Source: Peribacillus simplex (GTDB lineage: Bacteria > Bacillota > Bacilli > Bacillales > DSM-1321). Taken from it: DNA of 64,000 nt. Both the position numbers and the translations under genes were made by a program. Of the stretch, positions 27,437 through 36,455 are shown one piece after another. Position 1 is the stretch's first letter. The number at the start of each line of letters is the position of its first letter. The notes beneath the pieces are model-generated. The model worked only from the letters and a program-made list of their open reading frames with translations, had not been told where the DNA came from and did no database searches. The DNA lies in NCBI RefSeq assembly GCF_900156045.1, contig NZ_FTMX01000004.1, forward strand, positions 248,001 through 312,000, given 5' to 3'.

Positions 27437-28900
27437 TCAATTGAACAATTTTTGTTTGATACCCTTTTGGTTATTTTTCGGAGGTGTAAGCTCTTTGGGA
27501 ATTAGGGATGTATACGTTTCCCCGTCGAGTCTTTCAGCTAACTCTTTTTTAGCATGAACAAGTAATTCTGGGTTTTCAAGAGCCGAAATAGCGGTACATG
27601 CCATTGCTTTTCCAGCTAATAACATGGCATCATGGGCGTAGCTTTCTTTACCTTGTGCGACAGCCTGCCAAGTATGAAATGGTGTTCCAAATGCCCAGGT
27701 GGAAGTAACGCATTGTGCTGTTGGAACATTCCAGCTAACGTCGGCAACATCTGTAGACCCACCCATAAATGTTTCTTTTTCAGAAAAAGGAACGATAAAG
27801 TCGGCAATAGGTCGTTCTGCTAATTGAGAAGCTCCTTGTTTCCCAACTTGTAAAGCTGCCGCACGCTTCTCCTCGTCAGTTAACGATTCATAGATTGTTT
27901 TTGCATAGTTTATATCCTGTTCAGTAGCAAGAGGAGCTCCTATTTCCTGCATATATTGGTGCATCACTTTTTCAAGGGTCATATTAGGAATTAAATTATG
28001 GCAGGAACCTTGAATTTCGAAATCAACTTTCGTTTGCGTCATAAGTGCCGCACCGCGGGAACAGTTAACTACCCTGTCATAAAGCTCTTTTACTTGATCT
28101 GGTTTCGGTGCACGGATTAAGTAAGTCACTTCCGCCTCAGCCTGAACAACGTTTGGAGCCAATCCTCCTGTATTGGTTACAGCATAATGAATCCGGGCTT
28201 CATCAATCATGTGTTCTCTCAAATAATTGACTCCAATGTTCATAAGTTCGACTGCATCTAATGCACTTCTTCCTAAATGTGGTGATGCAGCGGCATGGGC
28301 ACTTCTCCCTTTAAATTTAAAGTGTGCATGGATTACCGCATTGGCAGTGGAGTTCATGACAGCATTCATTGTTGAAGGATGCCATGAGAAAGCAGCATCA
28401 ACATCTTTAAAAAGACCGTCTCTTGCCATAAAGGTTTTCCCGTATCCACTTTCTTCTGCTGGACAGCCAAAATATTGTACTGTTCCAACTAGCTTATTTT
28501 CCATCAAATAATCCTTAACCGCAATGGCTGCCGCTAAGGAACCCACTCCCAGCAAATTATGGCCACAGCCATGGCCATTTCCATTTTTAATAAGGGGCTC
28601 AGATTTACTGCTGCGTGCTTGTTGGCTTAGTCCTGCCAAGGCATCATATTCCCCGAGAATCGCAATGACCGGATGACCAGATCCATATGAGGCAATAAAA
28701 CCGGTTTCAAGACTAGCTATTCCCTTTTTTACAGCAAACCCTTCCTTTTCCATTGCTTCGCTAAGCAGATCAGCCGAATGGAATTCCTCAAATCTAGTTT
28801 CTGCAAACTCCCATATTTGATCACTTAGCTGTGTAAACAAGGTGCGTTTATTATCTATTAAATTTGTAATTTTTTCTGATAGAGTAGTCAATTTTCCCAT
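27437..28900 (-). CDS. M20-family amidohydrolase, AbgB-like
   Basis: The 487-residue protein has the AbgB layout: ILGEYDALAGLSQQ near residue 80, GNGHGCGHNLLG carrying metal-binding His, PAEESGYGKT with the catalytic Glu, and the M20 dimerisation domain with HAHFKFKGRSAHAAA. AbgB cleaves p-aminobenzoyl-glutamate and related amides. It lies three bases after the frameshifted MFS gene on the same strand, so transporter and hydrolase formed an operon. The divergent regulator at 30267 probably controls both. The actual amide substrate is not known. Confidence 0.93.
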   Translation of the reverse strand: MGKLTTLSEKITNLIDNKRTLFTQLSDQIWEFAETRFEEFHSADLLSEAMEKEGFAVKKGIASLETGFIASYGSGHPVIAILGEYDALAGLSQQARSSKSEPLIKNGNGHGCGHNLLGVGSLAAAIAVKDYLMENKLVGTVQYFGCPAEESGYGKTFMARDGLFKDVDAAFSWHPSTMNAVMNSTANAVIHAHFKFKGRSAHAAASPHLGRSALDAVELMNIGVNYLREHMIDEARIHYAVTNTGGLAPNVVQAEAEVTYLIRAPKPDQVKELYDRVVNCSRGAALMTQTKVDFEIQGSCHNLIPNMTLEKVMHQYMQEIGAPLATEQDINYAKTIYESLTDEEKRAAALQVGKQGASQLAERPIADFIVPFSEKETFMGGSTDVADVSWNVPTAQCVTSTWAFGTPFHTWQAVAQGKESYAHDAMLLAGKAMACTAISALENPELLVHAKKELAERLDGETYTSLIPKELTPPKNNQKGIKQKLFN

Positions 28901-28903
28901 CTC

Positions 28904-30131
28904 CTAAATTGCATTTTTTTTGAAAGAAGGAACCTCTTTTTTAGAGCGAATTAAAAATAAAGATCCTGCACATAATAGCGCAAACATAATCAGCATCATA
29001 AAAGCAACTGTATAAGAGCCGTCAAAAGCATCGACTAAAAATCCTATTAACATCGGAGTCAGAACACCAGCGAATTGGGCACCGGTATTAATGAACCCAT
29101 TTGCAGTACCTACAACCTCTTCAGATAGCATTTTTAATGGAGCTGAAATGATCAGAATAATATTAAACGACATGAATACAGTAACAACACTTTGATAGAC
29201 AGCAAACATTGCTATATTTGGCGCATAAGCCATTAAATATAGAAAGACCGCCGTTAATACTGCAAATACAGCTGCAATTACCTTATCTTTCCCTTCAGGT
29301 AATTTATCCAAAATATAGCCGCTTACAATCATTGCAATAATTCCTGCAAACGCTGGAATAGCTGAAATATACCCGACCGATGTTAAGTCGAGATGGCGTT
29401 CCGCCACTAAATACGTTGGCATCCACGCCATTAATCCCCATTGAACTGCGTAAATGGCAAAATAGGCAATGAACAAATTCCAGATAATCGGAGTTTTTAT
29501 AACTTCTCTTAAAGGCGCTTTATTTTTGGAGGGGTTTTCACTTTTTCCTACAGTTGAATCATTCCGCTTTTATGAAAAATACATAGAGGAAGGCAAATAT
29601 AATACCAATGGCACCCGCAATATAAAAGATGGTTCTCCAACCGATAGTTTGCATGGATTGTGTACCAATTATTGGTGTTATTACACCCATAATCGTCCCA
29701 GAAGTTAGCATGAAGGACATGGCACGGCTACGTTCATTTTGTGGAAACCAACTCGCAATACCTTTTGACGCAGATGGAAAAAAGCTGCCTTCCCCAAGTC
29801 CAAAAAGAAATCGAATGAGGATCAAGGACATGAAGGACCACGCCATTCCTGACAAAATCGTGAAAACGGACCAAGCAAAAACAGCCATGATAATGATTTT
29901 TCGGAAACCAAACCGATCTGCGAGCCACCCACCGGGAATTTGCATTAAGGCATAACCTGCAAAAAAGCTGCTTAAAACAATTCCAGTCTGGGAGGCACTT
30001 AAATGTAGATCCTCTGAAATGCCTAAAATCGCATAATTCATAAAAAATCGATCAAAGTTTCCAATTGACCATCCTAAAAATAGCAAGATGATAATGACAT
30101 ACTTCCAGTTCTGCGACAATTTAGATACCAT
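28904..30131 (-). pseudogene. MFS transporter (ACS-like) split by one frameshift
   Basis: The first frame (30131-29559) encodes six membrane segments with NFDRFFMNYAILGISEDL and motif GWLADRFGFRK and stops after FFIKAE. The second frame resumes without loss at NDSTVGKSENPSKNKAPLRE and continues through 28904 for the other six segments. The shift lies near 29560 at GCGGAATGA, where removing one G restores the frame. The sequence on both sides is well preserved, so this is recent or a sequencing error. The start ATG 30131 follows AGGAGG. It resembles anion:cation symporters of the sugar-acid/carboxylate type. Confidence 0.88.
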
Positions 30132-30266
30132 ATAATTCCTCCTAGCAAAATTAGTAGAATTCTGTATCATTATAAAAAATTCTGACTATTCAAACAATGT
30201 GTGATTCTATATAATAATTACATAAACTATGTGGAGGTCTACATATTCCTATGGAGGTTGTAAAAA

Positions 30267-32318
30267 GTGGAAACATTGATGAAAATCAAACAATTTTTAG
30301 TGGGTGACTGTTGCCTTTCAAATTTTCAACTGTGGCAAAGCATAAATGGATTAGATTTTTCACTTGTTTTATCTCATCATTTTGACAAAAAAACACCCAT
30401 ACCAGAAAGATTTTTAAATGAAAAAATTCGCACCCATGAAAATTACACCGATATTTACTATCATTATTCCAATCATACAACCATTGTCCTCAGGCTCAGC
30501 GTATCATCCGCATTAAAAATCGAAAGCAAGCAAAAACTTAGGCCGATAATAGATTTACATTACTTGCAAGTAATGCTAGATAGAGAAAAATATATTAGGA
30601 ACAAAATGATGGAGAGCATCCGTGATATATCCGTACACGAAGATTTAGATGACTTGTTAAAAAAAATATTAGAGAATGCCTTATCTGTTATACCTGTAGC
30701 TACTATGGGAGTTCTATGGATATACGAACCAAGCTTAGACGTGCTTTTTCCTAAAGCTTGGACAGGCGGTCCTAATGAAGAAATCGGAAAAATGAGGATG
30801 AGGGTAGGGGAGGGGATTATTGGGAAGACATTTAAAGATAATAAATCTTTTACGCTTACAAATATAGAGGGAATTCTCTCGGAATCCTCTAATATTTCAC
30901 CAGGTAATCTTTTTCATTTGTATAACTCTGTCCAATTTGACGATTTACAATCCATTATTTCAGTTCCAATAAAGGTTGAAGAGAGTGCTTTATGTGTATT
31001 GATCGTCTACCAAAACGGTCCTTATCCTCTTTTAACGAAAGATGATCAACAACTGTTAGAAAGTTTTTCCGATCAGGTTTCTATTGTCTTAAGAAATTCG
31101 AAGTTATACCAAAATCTAAAAAAACAAAATGACCTTTTAATTCAACGAGATACCATACACAATTCTTTAATAAAACTGTCTCTTCAAAGTAAAGGGTTAC
31201 AAAAAATCGCAAATGAAATAAAAAAGATGATAAACCATCCAGTAATGATAGTAGACTTAACAGATGATCAAATATATTCAAATCCAACCCCATGGAAAGT
31301 GGAGCTTCCTTCAGAGTTGATAAAAATAAATACAAAATTACCAACTCAATCTTTTTTTACTAAGTCCTATAATAGTCAGTCCTGGTACATTCACCCTATA
31401 ATTGCCATTGATGTTCCAATTGGAATAATGGCCGTAGAAATGGAGGAAGATGACCTTTTTCCTTTAAACAAAATGATTATTGAACAGGCAAGCTCAGTAA
31501 TTGCATTAGAGATTATTAGAAAACAAACATTAGTGGATTCTTTTTATCAAAAAACAAATGATCTATTTAATGATTTTATTCAGAGCCAAGAATATAACCT
31601 GATACGAAAGAAGGCCATTGAGCTTAGAATTAATGATCATCCCTATTATATGGCAATCGTGATTCATCTACATCCTCATGCAGATTTCCATTTCGTTAAT
31701 ATGCAAATGCATAAAATTATTGCCCAAATTAAAAAGCAATTAGGAATATTTGTTTCAATCGTTTTTGGTTATGGAAATAAAGTGACGTTGGTATGCCAAT
31801 TTAATAACTTTGCAGATCAAGATTATGTAAAAAAGAGACTAGAGCTTATTCATTCCAACTGGGTTAATGTGCATGAAGAACCTCTAAAAATAGGGATTGG
31901 TACCTGCTATCCAAGTATGAATAATATAGCAAAAAGTTACTCCGAAGCGGATAAAGCCCTTTCTTTTCTGATCTCGAGGCAGCTTAAAAGTATCGTGAAT
32001 TATCAAGATATTGGCATAAATCATCTTTTTATTCACCAACCCATTGATGACTTGAACTCTTTTGTAAATGAAGTTTTTAATCCCATCCAATCTGATAAAG
32101 ACGGTACTTTGGATTTAGAACAAACCCTGCTTGCCTATATGGAAAACGACCGTCAAGCTACACAAACAGCCAAAATTTTGCATATCCATGTTAATACTTT
32201 ATATCAAAGGCTAAAAAGGATCGAAGAAAAGCTTCAAATTTCCTTTTCGAATCCAGAAGATATTTTAAAAGTTCAACTTGCATGTTATTTGAGAAATTCA
32301 ATCGTCTCACTAACTTGA
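30267..32318 (+). CDS. GAF-domain PucR/CdaR-type transcriptional regulator
   Basis: The 683-residue protein starts at GTG after GGAGG. An N-terminal segment of about 100 residues is followed by a GAF sensor domain (residues 115-275, for example RVGEGIIGKTFKDNKSF and SVPIKVEES). A second poorly conserved sensor-like region comes next, then a CdaR-like domain. The C-terminal PucR helix-turn-helix contains ILHIHVNTLYQRLKRIEEKL near residue 640. It is divergent from the MFS-AbgB operon and likely activates it in response to a small ligand. There is no phosphorylation site. Confidence 0.9.
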   Translation: METLMKIKQFLVGDCCLSNFQLWQSINGLDFSLVLSHHFDKKTPIPERFLNEKIRTHENYTDIYYHYSNHTTIVLRLSVSSALKIESKQKLRPIIDLHYLQVMLDREKYIRNKMMESIRDISVHEDLDDLLKKILENALSVIPVATMGVLWIYEPSLDVLFPKAWTGGPNEEIGKMRMRVGEGIIGKTFKDNKSFTLTNIEGILSESSNISPGNLFHLYNSVQFDDLQSIISVPIKVEESALCVLIVYQNGPYPLLTKDDQQLLESFSDQVSIVLRNSKLYQNLKKQNDLLIQRDTIHNSLIKLSLQSKGLQKIANEIKKMINHPVMIVDLTDDQIYSNPTPWKVELPSELIKINTKLPTQSFFTKSYNSQSWYIHPIIAIDVPIGIMAVEMEEDDLFPLNKMIIEQASSVIALEIIRKQTLVDSFYQKTNDLFNDFIQSQEYNLIRKKAIELRINDHPYYMAIVIHLHPHADFHFVNMQMHKIIAQIKKQLGIFVSIVFGYGNKVTLVCQFNNFADQDYVKKRLELIHSNWVNVHEEPLKIGIGTCYPSMNNIAKSYSEADKALSFLISRQLKSIVNYQDIGINHLFIHQPIDDLNSFVNEVFNPIQSDKDGTLDLEQTLLAYMENDRQATQTAKILHIHVNTLYQRLKRIEEKLQISFSNPEDILKVQLACYLRNSIVSLT

Positions 32319-32623
32319 CTACCGCAATATTGCTATTAACAGTTTGGCAAGAAACTCAACGAACCTGTAGATGGATGGGATTATATTAGAACACTACTTT
32401 AAACTAAGATAATTAGATACTAAATTAAAAGGTAATATTAATATATCGTTGACGATGGTAGTAATGGATATATTCTTCTAGTTTTGCCCCCTTGGGTGAA
32501 GGGGATAAACTAAAAAAATTGAGAAAACAAAACAATGCTCTTGAAAAAATTATAAAATGTTAAAATGTAAGTATAATTACATTATTCAGTTAATTTGCTT
32601 TTTACACTAACACTGTTTGTTAG

Positions 32624-32716
32624 GTGACATTGGATATCGCCTATGAACGCAGCAACGGACCATGGAAACATTTTAAAGATATTGTACATGGGGAAAACCG
32701 TCTGAAAAGGATTTAA
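32624..32716 (+). other. short unsupported frame, possible gene relic
   Basis: A GTG-started frame of 30 codons reads TLDIAYERSNGPWKHFKDIV and ends NRLKRI. It has protein-like composition but no ribosome site. It may be the tail of a lost gene upstream of the ABC ATPase. Not recognised. The remaining spacer (32319-32736) shows nothing else. Confidence 0.25.
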
Positions 32717-32736
32717 TACGTTAAGGAGGAGAAAAA

Positions 32737-33555
32737 GTGAGCCGAACGGAAAGCATCATTTCACTTAAAAACATTATCTGGAAACGAAATGGAAAGCTGT
32801 TATTGAATGGGGTTTCATGGGAGGTCCAAAAAGGGGAACATTGGGCTCTTCTAGGACTAAATGGATCTGGGAAAACATCCCTTTTAAAAATGATTACAGG
32901 TTATCAATGGCCAAATAGTGGTGAAGTGTCCGTGTTAGGAAATCTTTTTGGAAAAACGAATATTCCTGAACTGCGGAAATCCATCGGCTGGGTCAGTTCC
33001 TCATTAGATCAGGAATATCAGTCTCGCCCAAATGATACAGCACTTGAAGTAGTTTTAAGCGGAAAATTTGCTTCAATTGGATTATATGAGGAAATTACAG
33101 AGGATGATGTAAAGAAAGCAAAAGCATTACTTGACCAATTCAGAATCAAACGTCTGTCTAACCAATTTATCCACACACTCTCTCAAGGTGAAAAAAGAAA
33201 AGTAATGATTGCAAGGGCCCTCATGTCTTCACCGCAATTATTAATCTTAGATGAGCCTTGCAATGGACTGGATATTTACTCTAAAGAAGAGCTGTTAACG
33301 TCTATTGAAGATATGATTGCTGCACCGAACGGCCCAACCATTTTATATGTTACACATCATATTGAAGAAATTGTACCATCTATAACCCATGCTATGTTAA
33401 TCAATTCGGGGAACGTTATGGATAAAGGAGAAAAAAGGGACGTATTAACCGAATCATTATTGGAAAAGACGTTTCGTGTCCCAGTCAAAGTAGAATGGGA
33501 GAATGGGCGTCCCTGGATCCGGATTAAATCCTTGTTATTAACTGAAAAAAAATAA
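32737..33555 (+). CDS. ylmA: YlmA-like ABC transporter ATP-binding protein
   Basis: The 272-residue ATPase has Walker A GLNGSGKTS (residues 40-48), the signature LSQGEKRK, Walker B LLILDEP and the switch His in THH. It resembles Bacillus YlmA, an orphan ATPase of the ModF/YlmA group without a dedicated permease. No permease or binding protein gene is adjacent, in agreement. The start GTG follows AAGGAGGAG. The function of YlmA proteins is not established. Confidence 0.9.
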   Translation: MSRTESIISLKNIIWKRNGKLLLNGVSWEVQKGEHWALLGLNGSGKTSLLKMITGYQWPNSGEVSVLGNLFGKTNIPELRKSIGWVSSSLDQEYQSRPNDTALEVVLSGKFASIGLYEEITEDDVKKAKALLDQFRIKRLSNQFIHTLSQGEKRKVMIARALMSSPQLLILDEPCNGLDIYSKEELLTSIEDMIAAPNGPTILYVTHHIEEIVPSITHAMLINSGNVMDKGEKRDVLTESLLEKTFRVPVKVEWENGRPWIRIKSLLLTEKK

Positions 33556-33768
33556 ACCTAGTATGTTGAAGAGTAAAGTAAAGCAGTCATAATGGTAAAA
33601 CTACAAGATGAATATAGATTGCTTTCCATTGGAGGGCCTAATTAAATAACTTAATTTAGTGAGTCATAATCATACTCGTTAGGACATCTTAATTTGTCTC
33701 AATATGTAGAATGGTAGGTGTCTCTATAAGGGAGTACTATACTTGGCATTGTTATGTGCTCTCAAACT

Positions 33769-33801
33769 AAAAAGGCGAAGACTAAAAATCTTCTCCTTTT
33801 T
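33769..33801 (+). terminator. intrinsic terminator
   Basis: AAAAAGGCGAAGA pairs with TCTTCTCCTTTTT with one mismatch and ends in a T-run. It lies about 210 bases after the YlmA-like gene. Confidence 0.75.
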
Positions 33802-33811
33802 TTAATCCTTT

Positions 33812-34044
33812 TCAAGCCTTCTCTTGCTCAGGGTTTGTATAGAGGGCAGCCGTTGTGGTTGAAGTATGACCGAGTTGAGTCATCAACAAATGAATTCTCC
33901 TGATTGTTCCATTAAATTCGTCCCATAGGTATGCCTCAGTTTGTGTGGGGACATGGATTTATTGGAGTTAAAGGCCTTCTTGTATTTCTTTACTAGTGCC
34001 TCGATGCGGGAGTGGAATGAGTAGTTTTCTACATGGTTAGTGTA
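33812..34044 (-). pseudogene. tyrosine recombinase (XerS/integrase-type) C-terminal relic
   Basis: On the minus strand SPHKLRHTYGTNLMEQSGE is followed, after a frameshift near 33890, by LMTQLGHTSTTTAALYTNP and a stop. These are the HxxR box, the GH box and the catalytic Tyr of tyrosine recombinases. About 75 residues remain and the N-terminal two thirds are absent. It ends only 14 bases before the FAH-family gene. It shows that a mobile element or Xer-like gene was once here. I did not find a matching att repeat. Confidence 0.87.
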
Positions 34045-34057
34045 TGATCTGATCTAC

Positions 34058-34951
34058 TTAAACTAATATTTTATTTGGTAACTTTACACTATTTTTCAAG
34101 ACACCAATATTAGAGACTTCAATTTCAATCTCATCGCCATCTAATAAGGTGAAGTCATTTGGTGGAATTATACATGTACCAGTCAATAATACAGTGCCGT
34201 CAATAATTTCATTGTCGCGTATGAGGAAAGAAATTAATTCATCAAATTTTCTTTTTAACTGGCTAGTATTCGCTTTTCCCTCTACTTTAAGCTCGTCATT
34301 GCGGTAGATTCGACATGTGATGTCAAAATTGTAGGGATCTTCCACAGACTCTGCAAGGAGAATGGCCGGTCCAATGGAACAAGAATTTTTCCACATTTTT
34401 GCTTGTGGTAGATAAAGAGGATTCTCCCCTTCAATGTCACGACAACTCATATCATTTCCAATCGTATATCCAAGGATTTCACCATCTCGATTAATAACAA
34501 TGCCTACTTCTGGCTCAGGAATCTGCCAATTAGAATCACTGCGTATGTAAACGTCCTGTCCTGGACCAACCGTACGGGCAGCCGTAGACTTAAAGAAAAT
34601 TTCTGGCCGTTCAGCCTCATATATCTTGTCATAGAAAGTGGTTGCATCAAGCTTTCCACCTGTTGCTTCATAGTTACGTGCATCGCGACTACGCTCATAT
34701 GTAACACCGGAAGCCCATACTTCTTCAGCTACGATAGGAACAAGTAACGATAAATCTTCTACAGAGTATGGAATGGGCTTTGAATTGGAAATGGTGAATT
34801 CTACAAAAGAGAGGGGAGAAACATTTTGTTCGTTTGCCTGTTGGATTAATTCAATCAATCCATCTTGAGGAAGAGGGTATACTTTTCCCTCATTTGTAAC
34901 AGCGGCTAGAGTTGTTTTTGAATGATCATGTAAATATCGGATAATACGCAT
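34058..34951 (-). CDS. FAH-family protein, likely 2-keto-3-deoxypentonate dehydratase
   Basis: The 297-residue protein has the fumarylacetoacetate hydrolase fold. GVTYERSRDARNYEA near residue 78, a metal-binding Glu pair in PEPEVGIVI near residue 148, GNDMSCRDIEGENPLYLPQ and TGTCIIPP near the end are visible. This arrangement is typical of 2-keto-3-deoxy-D-arabinonate/xylonate dehydratases in Weimberg-type pathways, which yield 2-oxoglutarate semialdehyde. Beside a YjhG/YagF dehydratase this role fits well. It follows the iclR gene on the same strand and has its own operator-like palindrome at 34969-34985. The exact sugar acid is inferred. Confidence 0.85.
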   Translation of the reverse strand: MRIIRYLHDHSKTTLAAVTNEGKVYPLPQDGLIELIQQANEQNVSPLSFVEFTISNSKPIPYSVEDLSLLVPIVAEEVWASGVTYERSRDARNYEATGGKLDATTFYDKIYEAERPEIFFKSTAARTVGPGQDVYIRSDSNWQIPEPEVGIVINRDGEILGYTIGNDMSCRDIEGENPLYLPQAKMWKNSCSIGPAILLAESVEDPYNFDITCRIYRNDELKVEGKANTSQLKRKFDELISFLIRDNEIIDGTVLLTGTCIIPPNDFTLLDGDEIEIEVSNIGVLKNSVKLPNKILV

Positions 34952-34968
34952 AAATTTAGCCTCCTAAT

Positions 34969-34985
34969 GTTTTATATTATAAAAC
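34969..34985. promoter_or_regulatory. IclR-type palindrome upstream of FAH gene
   Basis: GTTTTATATTATAAAAC is a near-perfect 17-bp palindrome 18 bases before the FAH-family start codon. Similar boxes lie at 35808, 36232 and 41250. Confidence 0.7.
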
Positions 34986-35024
34986 TAAGTTTTTATATAT
35001 AGACAAAAGAGAAGGGAACCATCT

Positions 35025-35801
35025 CTATGAAATTGGTATCCCATTTCCCATTTGTTCTGATAATTGGAAAGCTGCCTGTTTCAATTGTTCAATAAAAATG
35101 TCTAGCTGAGCCTCATCTATACGAGCTATAAGTGTAGAAATGCTAATAGCGGCAACAACTTTGTTCTCATGATTTCGAATGGGTGCTGCAATACAGCGAA
35201 CACCTGGCTCGTTTTCCTGATTATCAACTGCGTACCCTTGAGATTGAACTTGTTGGAGCTCACGCAAAAATTCAGATTCACCTGAAATGGTAGATTCAGT
35301 TTGTTTAAAATAGACATATCCATTTAGAATTTTTTTAATTTCTTCTTGATCTTTAAAAGCTATTAAAGCTTTACCAACAGCGGAGCAGTGAAGTGGAATT
35401 CGTTTCCCTATTTTTGAATAAAGAATAACAGCCATAGGACCTTCAACTTTATCAATATAAACTCCCTCTTTGCCGTCTAGTATAACCAAGTGGGCAGTCT
35501 GTCCGGTTTTTAACGATAAATCCATTAAGTATTTTTTTGATAAATCTCTAACGTCTAAAGACTGAATGACATAGTTTCCTCTTTCAAAGAGCTTCATTCC
35601 CAATCCATACTTCCCATTCTCAGGATTTTGACTAATATACCCATGATTTAAAAGCGTTTTCAATAAAGAATGAACAGTGCTTTTGTGAAGTCCTAACTGA
35701 TTACTTATATCTGTTATTTTCAATTCTGCTGTATGTTCGTCAAACAAATCAAGAATACGAAGAGCACGATCTACTGATTGAATAACAGGCATGAATTTCA
35801 C
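35025..35801 (-). CDS. IclR-family transcriptional regulator
   Basis: The 258-residue protein has an N-terminal winged helix (ALRILDLFDEHTAELKITDI, then GLHKSTVHSLLKTL near residue 38) and an IclR effector domain with PLHCSAVGKALIAF and AAISISTL. In E. coli the yjhG and yagF dehydratase genes also have IclR neighbours (YjhI, YagI). It most likely represses the FAH, dehydratase and its own promoters through the GTTTTA-N5-TAAAAC boxes. The effector would be a pentonate or its keto-deoxy product, which is inferred. Confidence 0.93.
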   Translation of the reverse strand: MKFMPVIQSVDRALRILDLFDEHTAELKITDISNQLGLHKSTVHSLLKTLLNHGYISQNPENGKYGLGMKLFERGNYVIQSLDVRDLSKKYLMDLSLKTGQTAHLVILDGKEGVYIDKVEGPMAVILYSKIGKRIPLHCSAVGKALIAFKDQEEIKKILNGYVYFKQTESTISGESEFLRELQQVQSQGYAVDNQENEPGVRCIAAPIRNHENKVVAAISISTLIARIDEAQLDIFIEQLKQAAFQLSEQMGNGIPIS

Positions 35802-35807
35802 CTACTT

Positions 35808-35824
35808 GTTTTAAATTATAAAAC
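35808..35824. promoter_or_regulatory. IclR-type palindrome upstream of iclR
   Basis: GTTTTAAATTATAAAAC lies seven bases before the iclR start codon, a position for autorepression. It shares GTTTTA and TAAAAC arms with the three other boxes. Confidence 0.7.
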
Positions 35825-35968
35825 CTGTTTTTACTATTATAAACATCTTGCAATTCAAATATAATACTAGTTTTTTTAAAATGTCAAGAAACATATATAA
35901 ATACATGGACATTTTTTGTCCAAAGAGAAATTATAAAGAATTTATTAATTATTCTCATTCTACAATGC

Positions 35969-36012
35969 GAAGTTATTAAGTCATACATTTATCTACGTAA
36001 GTTAATAACTTC
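35969..36012. repeat. inverted repeat in the iclR/dehydratase spacer
   Basis: GAAGTTATTAA and TTAATAACTTC are 11-base arms 22 bases apart. The spacer from 35802 to 36455 holds no gene I can support; this repeat and two IclR-type boxes are its only visible features. Confidence 0.45.
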
Positions 36013-36231
36013 TATTGAAACTAGTATTTATTTAGAATTATTCACTCTGTTTTTAAAACAATTAGATTCCTTTTGAGGTTCCTTACGTGGATATGAGTAA
36101 AATGTAGAGGTTTCTTATAAATAACATGAAATCTGACTCTATAATCGGCTCTAAAATAGTTGATTGACTTTTCAGAAAAAATATATATGATTATTTTAAA
36201 TGGCAACAAAAGTTTAATATAGATGAACTCG

Positions 36232-36248
36232 GTTTTATAATATAAAAC
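36232..36248. promoter_or_regulatory. IclR-type palindrome upstream of dehydratase gene
   Basis: GTTTTATAATATAAAAC lies 207 bases before the dehydratase ATG. A long untranslated leader may follow, since no nearer box is seen. Confidence 0.68.
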
Positions 36249-36455
36249 AAAGGGAGGGGTTTTTATAGAGAGTATTCAAAGATAAACAGTCCTATGAAAA
36301 TTCAATATTCCTGATGATAAAAATTTAAATAGCAATAGGCAAACATGATAGTAATGGCTATAAATTAAGACGAAAATTAGCAGATTATTATGTGAGCTAC
36401 ATAAAAAATATTTCTTTTATTGTAATAAAAAAACCTTATTAACGGAGGAATACAT

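Noticed and set aside
28904-30170. Two separate half-transporter genes
   Set aside because: The second frame has no ribosome site or start near the break and the two halves join exactly as one MFS protein, so a frameshift is the simpler reading.
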